A stretch of 64,000 bases of DNA, from the NCBI RefSeq assembly GCF_900101815.1, contig NZ_FNAO01000001.1, positions 372,001-436,000 on the forward strand, written 5' to 3'. Of the stretch, positions 1 through 10,208 are shown piece after piece. Origin of the DNA: Pricia antarctica. Its GTDB lineage: Bacteria > Bacteroidota > Bacteroidia > Flavobacteriales > Flavobacteriaceae. The notes under the pieces are model-generated. The model ran no database searches and was not told the DNA's origin. It worked only from the letters and a program-made list of their open reading frames with translations. Position numbers and translations under genes: made by a program. The first letter of the stretch is position 1, and each line of letters opens with the position of its first letter.

Positions 1-145
1 CAAGAATAAAAAGGGATGCCTCCGGATTTCTATATAATATAATAGGAGAATTTATCGGTGAATCGCTGGTTTGCGAAATTAATTGCGTAGGAAACAGAAC
101 CCAGAAACCGGTCAGTCGGTAACAATCAGAACAATCGCTGTTTTT

Positions 146-1315
146 TTAGTAGCGGCCCTGATTTTCCTTACCCGATTTTCCTTTGGGATTTAGGGGAATC
201 GGCCCGTCGTCTTCCTCGAGCACGCCGGACCGTTGTGCCCGTTCCTGCCAGTTTTTTCTGGCCAGTTCCTGAAGATCGGCAACACTGTCGCTTTCATCCA
301 TTATTTCAAGTCCGAGAAGGGTTTCGATGACATCCTCCATCGTCACCAGACCGCTTACCGAGCCATATTCATCTACTACCAGGGCCACATGTTCCCGTTT
401 TTTGACCAAGGTGTCGAACAATTTTGGAATAGGGGTGTTGCGTTCGGTAATTAGAATATCGCGCTTTATTTCGGAAAGCGGAATATCACCCTTATTATTG
501 ATCATTTCTTCAAGAATAGTATCTTTTAGCACAAATCCATCAATATGATCGAGCTTATCGCCGTGCACTGGAATACGGGAAAAGCGCATTTTGGGGTTAT
601 CCTTATAAAAATCGGCTATGGTCTTTTTTTCAGAAGCTATCTTCATCACGGCCCTGGGTGTCATGACATCCTTTACCAGAACCCTGTCAAAACGGAGCAG
701 GTTCTTGATTATGGTGGATTCGGATTTCTGGAATACGCCTTCCTCTTGGGCAACTTCGGTCATGACCGTAAAATCTTCGCGGCTCAATACACTGCCCTCA
801 TGAGCCTTGCCGCCTACTAATTTTGTAAATAACTGCAATACCCATAAAAGTCCAGTGTATTTGAGCGCCAAGACCATGAATTTCAAAGTTTTGGATGTAA
901 AATTCGCTAAGTTACGCCAGTAGGTGGCTCCGATGGTCTTCGGTATAATCTCGGAGGCGACCAAAATCAGTAGGGTCATTAATGTGGAAACAATACCCAC
1001 CATCAAATCTTCGGTAAAAGTCACCCCGAAAACCGTTTGTTCCGAGCTGCCGTACAATTCGGCATATGCGACCTTGGCCTGAACGCCCACTAAAATGGCA
1101 CCTACGGTGTGCGCTATGGTGTTCAATGTCAAAATGGCAATGAGGGGTTGATCAACATCCTTTTTGAGCTCTTCGAAAGTTAGGGCATACGACTTTCCTT
1201 CTCTTTTCTTAACGCTAATAAAGGTGGGAGTGATGCTTAACAGTACCGCCTCGAGTATGGAACAGAGAAAGGAAAAAAAGATGGAAATGAATGCGTAGAA
1301 TAAGAGTAGTCCCAT
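146..1315 (-). CDS. CNNM/CorC-type (DUF21 plus CBS) membrane protein
   Basis: The 389-residue product has an N-terminal hydrophobic DUF21/CNNM domain (about residues 1-185, several membrane segments starting right at the first Met) followed by a cytoplasmic CBS pair (about 200-335). The CBS pair includes the typical stretches VKDVMTPRAVM and ALVVDEYGSVSGLVTMEDV. Family members are proposed divalent cation (Mg2+/Co2+) transporters or regulators. The C-terminal CorC/HlyC domain found in longer relatives is missing; a short charged tail rich in Gly, Lys and Pro takes its place. The gene stands alone and its start is clear from the membrane helix. The family call is strong; the substrate is unknown. 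Confidence 0.9.
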   Translation of the reverse strand: MGLLLFYAFISIFFSFLCSILEAVLLSITPTFISVKKREGKSYALTFEELKKDVDQPLIAILTLNTIAHTVGAILVGVQAKVAYAELYGSSEQTVFGVTFTEDLMVGIVSTLMTLLILVASEIIPKTIGATYWRNLANFTSKTLKFMVLALKYTGLLWVLQLFTKLVGGKAHEGSVLSREDFTVMTEVAQEEGVFQKSESTIIKNLLRFDRVLVKDVMTPRAVMKIASEKKTIADFYKDNPKMRFSRIPVHGDKLDHIDGFVLKDTILEEMINNKGDIPLSEIKRDILITERNTPIPKLFDTLVKKREHVALVVDEYGSVSGLVTMEDVIETLLGLEIMDESDSVADLQELARKNWQERAQRSGVLEEDDGPIPLNPKGKSGKENQGRY

Positions 1316-1504
1316 GAACTGGTTTTGTTGCCCAAGATACCAATTTAATCGCTACGGGCTTACCTCAAATCGCTCGTTGCCGTGCGGTTTTGCATTCTAT
1401 CTTGAGCCAAATCATATATTAAAGCGGTAATTGAAGTTTTGTGTAACTTAAATATAAATTTTGGCAAGTACTGAATAATCCGCTTTTCACATGGCACAGG
1501 GCTA

Positions 1505-2836
1505 TCAATGCTTAGCGCGACCCGCTTGATAAAAAACCTGCTGTACTGCCGAGCGGATGTTCAAATCGTAAATATTTTGATGGTCGCGTGACGGATATAC
1601 CCGATTGGAAAGAAAAATATATACCAATTGGTTTTCCGGATCCGCCCAAACGAAGGTCCCTGTAAAACCACTATGGCCAAAGCTCTGTGCGCTCACTTCC
1701 GGAGCGGGATAGGCATCCTTTAATTGCAGCGTGTCATTGCCCAATAAGGGTTTGTCGAAGCCCAGCCCCCGCCGATTTTCGTTTTCGGGATATTGCACGC
1801 TGCTAAATTCCTTGACCGTATTTTCCGAAAAATAGCGTTTGCCATCGTAAATACCGTATTGCATGTACATTTGCATCAGTTTGGCCAAATCGGCGGCGGT
1901 GGCGAAAAGTCCCGCATTACCGGAAACACCGCCCAACAATGAGGCGTTTTCATCATGTACCCAGCCTTGGGTCAGTGTATGTCGGAATATGGTGTCCTGT
2001 TCCGTAGGAACGATCGCGTTGGTAAAGGTTTTGGTACTAGGCCCAAACCCCATGGTCGGGACACCTAATGGCAAATAAAAATTCTTCTCCAAATAGTATT
2101 CATAGGAATCGCCGGTCAACTGTTCGATAAGTTCGGGAAAGATGAGAAAGGTGAGTCCGGAATATTTGTATTTCTTTTCTTCGGATACCTTCGATCGGTC
2201 GATCATTCGGTACATTTTCCGGTTGAACCGGTCTTTTATGTAAAGCCCATCATAGGCCTGATGCCGGAACCGGTTGTTCGGTTCTGTTTTGACAAAACGA
2301 TGTTTTAGGGTGCCGTTCTTTTTGATGACCTCGTTTAGAAAGATGATATAGGGCTCAAGACCGGATTGATGTGCCAAGATTTCGCGTAGGGTGATATCCT
2401 TTTTGTCTTTTACTTTTTGCCAGCGTTGCCAATATGTGCTAAAAGGCTTGTCAAGGTCTAACTTACCTTCATCGACCAATTTCATTATCGCCGGCAAGGC
2501 CCCTGCGACTTTTGTGACCGATGCCAAGTCAAAGAGGTCGTCTTTTGCGGTGGGTTGGATACTGTCATAAGTGTGGTAGCCGTAGGCTTCCTCGAAAATA
2601 ATTTCACCCTGTTTGGCAACGAGCACGACAGCTCCGGGAAAGGCTTCCTTTCTTATACCGATCGTTAATATGGAATCGACTTTGGTGTGCAGGTAGGTGT
2701 AATCGAGGCCTGCCGATGATGGGTCGGCACGTACAAGGGCATCTTTGGGAATTATATCTAATTTTACCGAAGCACCTCCCTGTGAAAAGACGGAATTAAT
2801 AAATAATCCGACGAGTATGTAAATAGTTGTTTTCAT
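1505..2836 (-). CDS. Secreted serine hydrolase, class C beta-lactamase-like
   Basis: The 443-residue product starts with a signal peptide (MKTTIYILVGLFINSVFSQ). The serine hydrolase core follows: the SxxK motif is SVTK within DLFDLASVTKVAG (about residue 107), a YSG stretch serves as the Tyr motif (YKYSGLTF), and HSGFTGT near the C-terminus stands in for the KTG box. This is the beta-lactamase/D-Ala-D-Ala carboxypeptidase/esterase fold, probably periplasmic. Many such Bacteroidota proteins act on peptidoglycan peptides or esters and not on antibiotics. The sequence gives no basis for calling it a resistance gene. Confidence 0.88.
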   Translation of the reverse strand: MKTTIYILVGLFINSVFSQGGASVKLDIIPKDALVRADPSSAGLDYTYLHTKVDSILTIGIRKEAFPGAVVLVAKQGEIIFEEAYGYHTYDSIQPTAKDDLFDLASVTKVAGALPAIMKLVDEGKLDLDKPFSTYWQRWQKVKDKKDITLREILAHQSGLEPYIIFLNEVIKKNGTLKHRFVKTEPNNRFRHQAYDGLYIKDRFNRKMYRMIDRSKVSEEKKYKYSGLTFLIFPELIEQLTGDSYEYYLEKNFYLPLGVPTMGFGPSTKTFTNAIVPTEQDTIFRHTLTQGWVHDENASLLGGVSGNAGLFATAADLAKLMQMYMQYGIYDGKRYFSENTVKEFSSVQYPENENRRGLGFDKPLLGNDTLQLKDAYPAPEVSAQSFGHSGFTGTFVWADPENQLVYIFLSNRVYPSRDHQNIYDLNIRSAVQQVFYQAGRAKH

Positions 2837-3028
2837 GGTTGTAATCCTAATGGTCAGCGCACCGTTTTATTTTGTCATATTAAGGGCCGCGAAACATCTT
2901 GCGGGGTTTTTAATTAATAAAGTTGGCCTATTACGTGCTACAAACATTGGAGCAAACGTCTGCCCAACCTACTGGTTGAAAATCTCCTCCAGATTCTTCA
3001 GTGTGCCATCAGAATGACCAATTGATGG

Positions 3029-4018
3029 CTATCCCATCAATTTGACCGCATCCTTCGCAAAATAGCTCGCAATAATATTGGCCCCTGCCCTTTTGATACT
3101 AATCAATTGTTCCATCATGACCGCATCGTGATCGAGCCATCCTTTTTCAGCGGCGGCCTTCAGCATGGCATACTCTCCACTAACCTGATATACGGCTACC
3201 GGCACCTCTACGGCATCTCGGATTTCGCGGACGATATCCAAATAACACAGTCCGGGTTTTATCATTACGATATCTGCACCTTCGTCAATGTCCATTTGGG
3301 TTTCCTTAAGAGCTTCTCTACGGTTGGCGGAATCCATCTGATAGGATTTTTTATCCTTAGGCACATTTTTTAAATCTACGGGCGCGGAATCAAGGGCATC
3401 GCGAAACGGGCCATAAAAGGCACTGGCGTATTTCGCACTGTAGGCCATGATACCGGTATCGTTGTGGCCTTCGTCTTCCAAAGCTTCGCGAATTGTAAGG
3501 ATACGGCCATCCATCATGTCACTAGGAGCAACGAAATCAGCGCCAGCGTTGGCATGACTGACACTCATTTCCGCCAATATTTCAGCGCTTTCATCGTTTA
3601 GTATCCTACCGTTTTCAACTATTCCATCATGCCCGTATGACGAATAGGGATCCAAGGCAACATCGGTCATGACCAGCATATCGGGACAAGCGTTCTTGAC
3701 CGTCTTGATGGCTAGTTGCATCAACCCGTTCGCGTTCAGTGCTTCCGAACCCTTGTTATCCTTCAAGTCGTCTGGTACTTTAACGAAAAGTAGTACGGCA
3801 CAGAGACCCATGTTCCACAATTCCTTGACCTCTTTTTCAAGATTGTCCAAGCTCAATCGGTAATAATCGGGCATGGAGGGGATTTCTTCGTGGACACCTT
3901 TGCCCTCTACTACGAAAAGCGGTACCAGAAAATCGCTTGGGGTCAGTATTGTTTCACGCACCAAATGACGAACGGCGTCTGAAGTTCTCAATCTTCTGTT
4001 TCTTCTAAGGGGATACAT
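3029..4018 (-). CDS. hemB: Porphobilinogen synthase (delta-aminolevulinate dehydratase)
   Basis: HemB condenses two 5-aminolevulinate molecules to porphobilinogen. The 329-residue protein has both Schiff-base lysines: K196 in AYSAKYASAFYGPFRDA and K254 in MIKPGLCYLDI. The metal-site segment (about 118-132, MTDVALDPYSSYGHDG) has Asp and Ala where zinc enzymes have a cysteine triad, so this is the Mg-type, zinc-independent class. It is the last gene of the leftward haem cluster and is separated from the gene before it by about 25 bases. The family assignment is very secure. Confidence 0.97.
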   Translation of the reverse strand: MYPLRRNRRLRTSDAVRHLVRETILTPSDFLVPLFVVEGKGVHEEIPSMPDYYRLSLDNLEKEVKELWNMGLCAVLLFVKVPDDLKDNKGSEALNANGLMQLAIKTVKNACPDMLVMTDVALDPYSSYGHDGIVENGRILNDESAEILAEMSVSHANAGADFVAPSDMMDGRILTIREALEDEGHNDTGIMAYSAKYASAFYGPFRDALDSAPVDLKNVPKDKKSYQMDSANRREALKETQMDIDEGADIVMIKPGLCYLDIVREIRDAVEVPVAVYQVSGEYAMLKAAAEKGWLDHDAVMMEQLISIKRAGANIIASYFAKDAVKLMG

Positions 4019-4042
4019 ATATTTCGTTTTGTAGATTCATAG

Positions 4043-4813
4043 TTACTCAACTTCAACAGATATGGATTTATCTGGATTTTCCATTTCTTTCCGACACGCT
4101 ATGAGGTCTTCCAAAGCCCGTCCATGGCCGTATGTGGCCCATAACCCAACATCTTTTTTGATTTTCAGAGGATTTTCATCAGTGTCGATATATTTTCTGA
4201 TGGATGCCACGGCCTCATCGTCAAAGGTGTCGATTTTCAAAATAGAACCTGATCCGGGTATGGTGTAGGCATCCTCATAATCGTAACAGACCACTAGGAC
4301 TTTATCGCCGGTGCCGAGTCCGGATTTATAAAAGCAATCCGTGGCGAAGAACCTTTGATTTTTATAAGTGTTTTCACCAAGTTCCTTGATTTTAAAGACT
4401 TCTTCAATTGCTATAATCCCATTTTGCGGAGTGTACAAGGGCCCCGCTTCGTTGTTAGGCGCTTCCAATTCTTTTATAGTGCCCGAAAAAACGAGCGAAA
4501 GTTCTTGACCGCAGTTGCCAATAAAAGGGCCTGATTCAGGCCACCAGTAGGTGTAACCAACTTCTAAGGTGTCGAGCATAAACTCGATTTCGATGTCGCT
4601 TTTTGATTTTTTGACCAGGTCGCAGGAAGCAATGGAAAAAACAATAAAAATGATGCCGACTATACCTGCCGGATTTCTGATTGCCCATTGCGATCCACAC
4701 GTTCTTAGCTCTCGAACCCGCTGTGCCGGCCCTACCGGAATTTTTTCTGCCGAGTTCGTGACTTCGGTCGCCTTCTTTAGACCTGTTAGGTATATATCAT
4801 ACTTTACACCCAT
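4043..4813 (-). CDS. Unknown lipoprotein between hemF and hemB, start uncertain
   Basis: The reading frame opens with an ATG inside the last codons of hemF (10-base overlap) and runs 256 residues. A lipoprotein signal (IVGIIFIVFSIASC) appears only around residues 50-69. The preceding 50 residues are charged and do not look like a signal peptide, and no in-frame Met lies near the lipobox. An ATG in a neighbouring frame just before the hydrophobic stretch (near 4690) would give a normal lipoprotein leader if a one-base shift were present. The mature part is acidic with several cysteines (GNCGQE, ATDCFYKSG, CYDYED, LIACRKEM); I do not recognise the family. Its place inside the haem operon may be incidental. 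Confidence 0.65.
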   Translation of the reverse strand: MGVKYDIYLTGLKKATEVTNSAEKIPVGPAQRVRELRTCGSQWAIRNPAGIVGIIFIVFSIASCDLVKKSKSDIEIEFMLDTLEVGYTYWWPESGPFIGNCGQELSLVFSGTIKELEAPNNEAGPLYTPQNGIIAIEEVFKIKELGENTYKNQRFFATDCFYKSGLGTGDKVLVVCYDYEDAYTIPGSGSILKIDTFDDEAVASIRKYIDTDENPLKIKKDVGLWATYGHGRALEDLIACRKEMENPDKSISVEVE

Positions 4814-5706
4814 TCCCTTGGAGTTTTAAGTACATCAAGTAATCGCTCTTCCTCACTTCCCGCTGTCGCCCGATGATCATACCGCCATTGTACAAAAGGG
4901 GGAAGGCTCATCAAAATACTCTCGATACGGCCATTGGTTTTTAGACCGAACAGGGTGCCTTTATCATGAACAAGGTTAAACTCCACATATCTACCACGCC
5001 TTATTTCCTGCCAGTCTCGCTGATCCGCAGTAAAATTGATGTTCTTACGTTTTAAAACAATTGGTATATAGCTGTTCAGAAAACTGTTTCCCACTTCCGT
5101 AACGAAATTATACCAATCGGTAATTGCCATTTCATCGGTCGCTTTGCAATAGTCGAAGAAGAGTCCCCCGATTCCCCGGGATTCGTTTCGGTGTTCGTTC
5201 CAAAAATAATCATCACATTTTTTTTTGTACAAGGTATAAAAATCGGGGTGATGTAGATCACAGGCGGTCTTGCAAACGGAATGAAAATGCACGGCATCTT
5301 CTTCGAAAAGATAATAGGGCGTCAAATCTTGCCCCCCGCCGAACCATTGATCCACAAGATTCCCATGCTTATCATACATCTCAAAATACCGCCAGTTGGC
5401 ATGCACCGTAGGCACCATGGGGCTTTTTGGATGCAGCACCAAACTCAGTCCACAAGCAAAGAAATCAGCGTCTTCAACTCCGAAATAGGCCTGCATGCTC
5501 TTCGGAAGCTCTCCATGTACCGCCGAGATATTGACGCCGCCTTTTTCGAAGATTTTCCCATTCTCGATAATCCTTGAGCGTCCGCCGCCGCCTTCCGGGC
5601 GTTCCCAAATATCTTCCCTGAAGTTGGCCTCACCGTCGACTTCTTCGAGTTTTGCGGTTATCGTATTTTGAAGGGTTTTTATATAGTTGTGGAATCTTTC
5701 TTTCAT
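4804..5706 (-). CDS. hemF: Aerobic coproporphyrinogen III oxidase
   Basis: HemF decarboxylates coproporphyrinogen III to protoporphyrinogen IX using oxygen. Recognisable segments are GGGGRSR near the N-terminus, SLVLHPKSPMVPTVHANWRYFE, WFGGGQDLTPYY and the C-terminal RRGRYVEFNLVHDKGTLFGL. The frame extends 16 codons upstream, but the family starts at MKERFHNYIKTL, so the start is placed at 5706, giving 300 residues. It is the oxygen-dependent enzyme, consistent with an aerobic organism. It sits between a GNAT gene and an unknown lipoprotein gene in the haem cluster. Confidence 0.97.
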   Translation of the reverse strand: MKERFHNYIKTLQNTITAKLEEVDGEANFREDIWERPEGGGGRSRIIENGKIFEKGGVNISAVHGELPKSMQAYFGVEDADFFACGLSLVLHPKSPMVPTVHANWRYFEMYDKHGNLVDQWFGGGQDLTPYYLFEEDAVHFHSVCKTACDLHHPDFYTLYKKKCDDYFWNEHRNESRGIGGLFFDYCKATDEMAITDWYNFVTEVGNSFLNSYIPIVLKRKNINFTADQRDWQEIRRGRYVEFNLVHDKGTLFGLKTNGRIESILMSLPPFVQWRYDHRATAGSEEERLLDVLKTPREWV

Positions 5707-5765
5707 TTTACGGTATTGCTTTCTTAGTATAAAGCACAAAGCATGAAGTACCAAAAATTATCGTC

Positions 5766-6311
5766 CTAGCTATGCAATCGGCATTTTAATTCATACAACT
5801 CCATATCCAAGGGCTCTTCTCCTGGCGGGGTATGCTCTTTCCTTAAAGTTCTTTTCCAAAGATAACCACATTTTTCGGCGACTTTAATACTTCCTACATT
5901 ACTTTCATTTGCTATGATCTGTAGCACCTTCAAACCTAGAATATCGAAAGCATACGTCGATAATGTCATGACGGCTTCGGTCATCCAACCCTTTCCCTCA
6001 TATTGGTATCCGATGCAATAGGCCAATTCGGCTTGTCTGGCTTTCCAGTCGATCTCTTTGATATAGACCAGTCCGATGACCTTATGGTCTTCCTTCTCTT
6101 TTAAGACAAAAAGGAATTCTTCTTTGTGGTTGTATTGCCTTACTTTTTCTTCTACAAAGATATGTGATAGCCCTGGATTCAGATTTTGTTCCAAGGTCTT
6201 TGGAAAATAACGCTTCAACCTATCGGAATTGGCGACCATCAAATCACAGATACGCCATGCATATTTTTCATGGATGGGCTCGATAGTGTACTTCGTGAAG
6301 GTCAAGATCAT
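5766..6311 (-). CDS. GNAT family N-acetyltransferase
   Basis: The 181-residue protein resembles RimJ/RimL-type GNAT enzymes: an N-terminal substrate strand region, a central IGLVYIKEIDWKARQAELAYCIG segment, the acetyl-CoA-binding stretch YQYEGKGWMTEAV, and the late NVGSIKVAEKCGY motif. The acceptor (protein N-terminus, antibiotic or small amine) cannot be told from sequence. It lies between hemE and hemF with short gaps and is probably cotranscribed with them. A role in haem metabolism is not implied by the family. Confidence 0.88.
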   Translation of the reverse strand: MILTFTKYTIEPIHEKYAWRICDLMVANSDRLKRYFPKTLEQNLNPGLSHIFVEEKVRQYNHKEEFLFVLKEKEDHKVIGLVYIKEIDWKARQAELAYCIGYQYEGKGWMTEAVMTLSTYAFDILGLKVLQIIANESNVGSIKVAEKCGYLWKRTLRKEHTPPGEEPLDMELYELKCRLHS

Positions 6312-6385
6312 TCTGTTAAACTAAGGAGGTCTTGATATTTCGTGTTGATTTCTTGATAGTAAGCAAAAGAACGGAAATTTATGCT

Positions 6386-7411
6386 TTACACTTCGTACTC
6401 CTTTACAGCATCCACAAAAGCTTTTGCGTTTTCCACCGGAATATTCGGCAGTATACCATGCCCTAAGTTCGCCACATACCTATCCTTTCCGAATTCGTTG
6501 ATCATTTGGGTCACCATTTTTTTAATATCCGCCGGGGGCGAAAGCAATCTTGCGGGATCAAAATTACCCTGTAATGTAATATTTCCGCCGGACAGATATC
6601 GTGCGTTTTTAGCTGAGCAGGTCCAATCTACCCCAAGGGCGGCCGCTCCGGATTTTGCCATGTCGCCCAGCGCGAACCAACAGCCTTTTCCGAATACGAT
6701 TACGGGCGCCTCATCCTTTAGGGCATCGATGATCTGTTGGATATATTGCCACGAAAATTCTTGATAGTCGGTCGGGGATAGCATACCGCCCCACGAATCG
6801 AAGACTTGGACCGCATTTACACCTGCCTTTACCTTTGCTTTTAAATAGGCAATGGTGGTGTCGGTTATTTTTTGCAGCAACTCATGGGCCGCCAAGGGTT
6901 GTGTAAAGCAGAATTCCTTGGCCTTATCGAAGGTCTTGCTGCCCTGCCCTTGCACGCAGTAGCATAGAATCGTCCAAGGTGATCCGGCGAAACCGATCAG
7001 CGGCACCTCATCGTTCAGCTTTTCTTTGGTCGCCTTGATTGCTTGCATTACGTAATCCAATTCCACGTTGACATCGGGCACGATTACATTATCCACGTCC
7101 TTTTGAGTTCGAATTGGTTGGGGTAGATACGGGCCGAAATTGGGTTTCATTTGCACTTCGATATCCATTGCCTGCGGAATCACGAGTATATCGCAAAACA
7201 GGATTGCCGCGTCCATACCGTATCTGCGGATGGGCTGAACGGTAATTTCCGAGGCCAGTTCAGGGGTTCGGCACCTGGTAAAGAAATCGTATTTTTTCTT
7301 GATTTCCATAAACTCAGGAAGATAACGGCCGGCCTGGCGCATCATCCAAACAGGCGGGCGTTCTACGGTTTCGCCCTTTAGGGCTCTTAGGAATAGGTCG
7401 TTTTTTATCAT
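6386..7411 (-). CDS. hemE: Uroporphyrinogen decarboxylase
   Basis: HemE converts uroporphyrinogen III to coproporphyrinogen III. The N-terminal signature [16 protein letters not shown], the Asp in [14 protein letters not shown], and [12 protein letters not shown] are all present. The frame continues 49 codons upstream, but those residues are unlike the family; the Met at 7411 gives [14 protein letters not shown] and 341 residues, the usual length. The C-terminus keeps [15 protein letters not shown]. It is separated from the upstream trkA by about 240 bases and is followed by the GNAT gene and hemF. Confidence 0.97.
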   Translation of the reverse strand: MIKNDLFLRALKGETVERPPVWMMRQAGRYLPEFMEIKKKYDFFTRCRTPELASEITVQPIRRYGMDAAILFCDILVIPQAMDIEVQMKPNFGPYLPQPIRTQKDVDNVIVPDVNVELDYVMQAIKATKEKLNDEVPLIGFAGSPWTILCYCVQGQGSKTFDKAKEFCFTQPLAAHELLQKITDTTIAYLKAKVKAGVNAVQVFDSWGGMLSPTDYQEFSWQYIQQIIDALKDEAPVIVFGKGCWFALGDMAKSGAAALGVDWTCSAKNARYLSGGNITLQGNFDPARLLSPPADIKKMVTQMINEFGKDRYVANLGHGILPNIPVENAKAFVDAVKEYEV

Positions 7412-7653
7412 CGTTTTATATTGTTCATTATTGAGGAGCCCTTTTTGCTTCAGGAAATCCGGACGTCGTAGTAATCTGTTAAAGTCGGGTGGGAACTTCA
7501 CACAGATTCCTTCTTCGTACTTTAAATTAGCGCAATCCCATTTGGGCGTTCGTTCCAATATTAAAAGGAGTCTCGACCGAGTTTCTAGGGTAGACTAAAT
7601 TGGCGAAACACTTCGACTGGCTACGTGCACCGCGTAGGTCTGTCCACTCACGT

Positions 7654-8358
7654 TCAATTTCCGTCATCTGCTCCATTCTTCTGCAAAAAGGATTTGATAT
7701 CCTCATCCTTTCCAAAAACAAACAAAATATCGCCCCGCCTAAGTACTGTTTCGGGTGTTGGCATACCAATCACCTCTTTTTTATCATACTTGCGCCTAAA
7801 AATATTCCGACCTTCCTCTTCTCGCATTATGGTCACGATATTAAGGTTGTGATTTTCCCTGAAATGGCATTCATCAATAGTTTTACCGACCATCTTTGCC
7901 GGTAAGGCCAACTCGGAAATAAGGTATTCATTATCGATCTCAAAATTGTCAAGACTGCCACTGAGGTTGATGGTCTTGGTGAAACGTTCGGCAAATTCCC
8001 TTTCCGGGTGTATAATCTGATCGACACCCATGGCCTTCAAGATTGTATCTTCAAGGGAGGTGGAAGCCCTCGAAATGATTCTTGCGTCCGTCAGCTTTTT
8101 CACGATGGCCGTGCTCATTATGGCCACCCCGTTTTTCTCGCCTATGGCCACCACTACAATATCGGTGTTCTTCAGGGGTAAAGCTTGATAAGCGTTCTCG
8201 TTTTTAGCGTCGAATGCCACGGCATGGGCCACCTTATCCTTTATCAGCTCTATTTTTTCTGGGTCGATATCCGTAGCGATCACCTCGTTACCGGTTTCGC
8301 TAAGGTTTATGGCCAAAGACATTCCGAAATTTCCCAAGCCTATTACTATTATCTTCAC
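7654..8358 (-). CDS. trkA: TrkA/KtrA-type potassium channel regulatory subunit
   Basis: The 234-residue cytoplasmic protein has a Rossmann RCK_N domain (GLGNFGMSLAINLSETGNEV, nucleotide-binding GxGxxG) followed by an RCK_C domain (about 150-225). With one RCK pair it is of the short KtrA-like type and not the duplicated enterobacterial TrkA. It should gate the TrkH-like channel encoded about 100 bases upstream on the same strand. Together they import K+ in response to nucleotide binding. Confidence 0.93.
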   Translation of the reverse strand: MKIIVIGLGNFGMSLAINLSETGNEVIATDIDPEKIELIKDKVAHAVAFDAKNENAYQALPLKNTDIVVVAIGEKNGVAIMSTAIVKKLTDARIISRASTSLEDTILKAMGVDQIIHPEREFAERFTKTINLSGSLDNFEIDNEYLISELALPAKMVGKTIDECHFRENHNLNIVTIMREEEGRNIFRRKYDKKEVIGMPTPETVLRRGDILFVFGKDEDIKSFLQKNGADDGN

Positions 8359-8458
8359 AATTTTAATTTAAGAATTATGTTTTGTATTTACTACTATTGG
8401 AACCCAGCATATCGAAAGGTCTGTCCTCTAATATCTCATGTAACTCATCTAACATCTA

Positions 8459-10201
8459 TCAGTTGATCATAATGTTCTCTTCAGGATATTGGTATGCGGA
8501 TTGGTTCATACTTCGCAACAGTCCGATCATAAGATTCAGCAATCCTATCCTTCCTAAAAACATTATAAAAATGATTACGTATTTACTATGTTCCGAAAGG
8601 GATGCGGTAATACCCATCGAAAGCCCAACAGTGCTATAGGCAGAAAAGACCTCGAAGGCAATCTGAATCAATGAAAACTCGGGATTAAAAATAAGCAATA
8701 ACAGAATGCCCGTTCCTATGATAACCAAAGAGATTGAAATTATCGCAAATGCCCTTTTTACGGCATCGGATGCAACCCTTCGTGTACCGATCTCGATGTA
8801 GGGACTATCACGGGCAACGGTAATAATATTAAGTGTCGCCAGGGCGAAGGTAGTTGTTTTGATACCCCCACCGGTCGAAGCCGGGGAAGCCCCTACCCAC
8901 ATTAAAAATATCATAAAAAGGATACCGGGGATGGTAAAATCGGCCATATCGACGGTATTGAAACCGGCCGTACGTGAGGTAACGGATGCGAACAGGGCCG
9001 TGGTCAGCTTTCCGAAATTTGTGGTATGTTCCTGTAATACGGTGGGTTGCTCGGAAAACAAAAAGAAAACAGTACCTGCCACAATGAGTATGGCGGTCGT
9101 CACAAGCGTGATTTTGGTATTCAAGAGGACGACCCTTGCAATAAATTTTTTTCTCCTGCCTTTAAAAATATTCGCAATAAAATGACGCAGATACTGCATT
9201 ACGTTGTAGGCAATATGATACCCCAGGCCGCCGAAGACAATCAAAACCATCACCGTCCATTGCATAAAATAATTGAACCGGAGCCCGACATCGTACAATC
9301 CGTCGGACGCCAATGAAAACCCAGCATTACAGTATGCTGAAATAGCATGAAATATGGCGAAAAATCCTCTTTCCTCGACTGCCTCCGGTGAAAGCGATAC
9401 ATAGATAAGCAAGGCACCGAAAGCCTCCACAATTAAAGAAAACACTACAATCTGCATCACCCGGGACATTACCCCGCCCAATTGATCGTGGCCCAAGATA
9501 TTCTGCATGTAAAGACTTTCGCGATACGAGGCGCCCGTTTTGAAAAAATAGGCAAAAAACGAAGTAAACGTTAACATGCCCAGACCACCCAATTGAAACA
9601 GCACCATGATTACAGTTTGCCCGAACGGCGTAAAGTCGAAAGCCGTGTCGACTACGATCAATCCCGTGACCGCCGTAGCACTGGTGGCCGTAAAAAACGC
9701 GTCGACAAAAGAGATTCCGTTTACGGTAGCCGCGGGCAGCATCAGTAAAAAAGTGCCAACAATTGCAATCAAGCCAAAACTACCCACAAAAAGAATGGCG
9801 GGATTAAAATAGAGGGCATATATTCTTCGTAATAGAAAGGAGAGCCTCGTAAGAAAGTAGAATAATAATCCGTATTCTAGTATGTAGCGGGCGTTGAACA
9901 TATCTTGCGCCAAGGTCTGTTCAGAATTTAAAAGCGCAAAAACCATTTCGAACACGACCAAAAAAGAGAGATAGATCAGATTGATCTTGGGTATCGTTCC
10001 GTTTTGCCCGCGTTTTTTAAAAATACGGTATTTGTAGACATTGAAGGCAATTAAGGCGAATACGAGGCAAGGCAGGGCAATGATTTTATATTCCCTAACT
10101 TCCTGAAAATTCTTGAATCCGAAATCGAAAACCAAGAAAACGATCAGAATAAGATCAAGAAACAATAAGGCGATATTGGAAAGTGTGAGTCTATTCCACA
10201 T
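8459..10201 (-). CDS. trkH: TrkH/KtrB-type potassium transporter
   Basis: The 580-residue polytopic inner-membrane protein carries the repeated pore-loop signatures of the Trk/Ktr superfamily: TATSATAVTGLIVVD (first pore loop), SAYCNAGFSLASDG, SVTSRTAGFNTVDM and SAYSTVGLSMGIT. An extra N-terminal hydrophobic region (about 1-140) precedes the core. It lies directly downstream of hemCD (7-base gap) and upstream of trkA, so potassium uptake genes are embedded in the haem cluster. Confidence 0.95.
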   Translation of the reverse strand: MWNRLTLSNIALLFLDLILIVFLVFDFGFKNFQEVREYKIIALPCLVFALIAFNVYKYRIFKKRGQNGTIPKINLIYLSFLVVFEMVFALLNSEQTLAQDMFNARYILEYGLLFYFLTRLSFLLRRIYALYFNPAILFVGSFGLIAIVGTFLLMLPAATVNGISFVDAFFTATSATAVTGLIVVDTAFDFTPFGQTVIMVLFQLGGLGMLTFTSFFAYFFKTGASYRESLYMQNILGHDQLGGVMSRVMQIVVFSLIVEAFGALLIYVSLSPEAVEERGFFAIFHAISAYCNAGFSLASDGLYDVGLRFNYFMQWTVMVLIVFGGLGYHIAYNVMQYLRHFIANIFKGRRKKFIARVVLLNTKITLVTTAILIVAGTVFFLFSEQPTVLQEHTTNFGKLTTALFASVTSRTAGFNTVDMADFTIPGILFMIFLMWVGASPASTGGGIKTTTFALATLNIITVARDSPYIEIGTRRVASDAVKRAFAIISISLVIIGTGILLLLIFNPEFSLIQIAFEVFSAYSTVGLSMGITASLSEHSKYVIIFIMFLGRIGLLNLMIGLLRSMNQSAYQYPEENIMIN

Positions 10202-10208
10202 ATAACGG

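Noticed and set aside
1505-2836. An antibiotic-resistance beta-lactamase
   Set aside because: The motifs are of the broad serine hydrolase family and the KTG box is replaced by HSG, which is typical of esterase or peptidase relatives.
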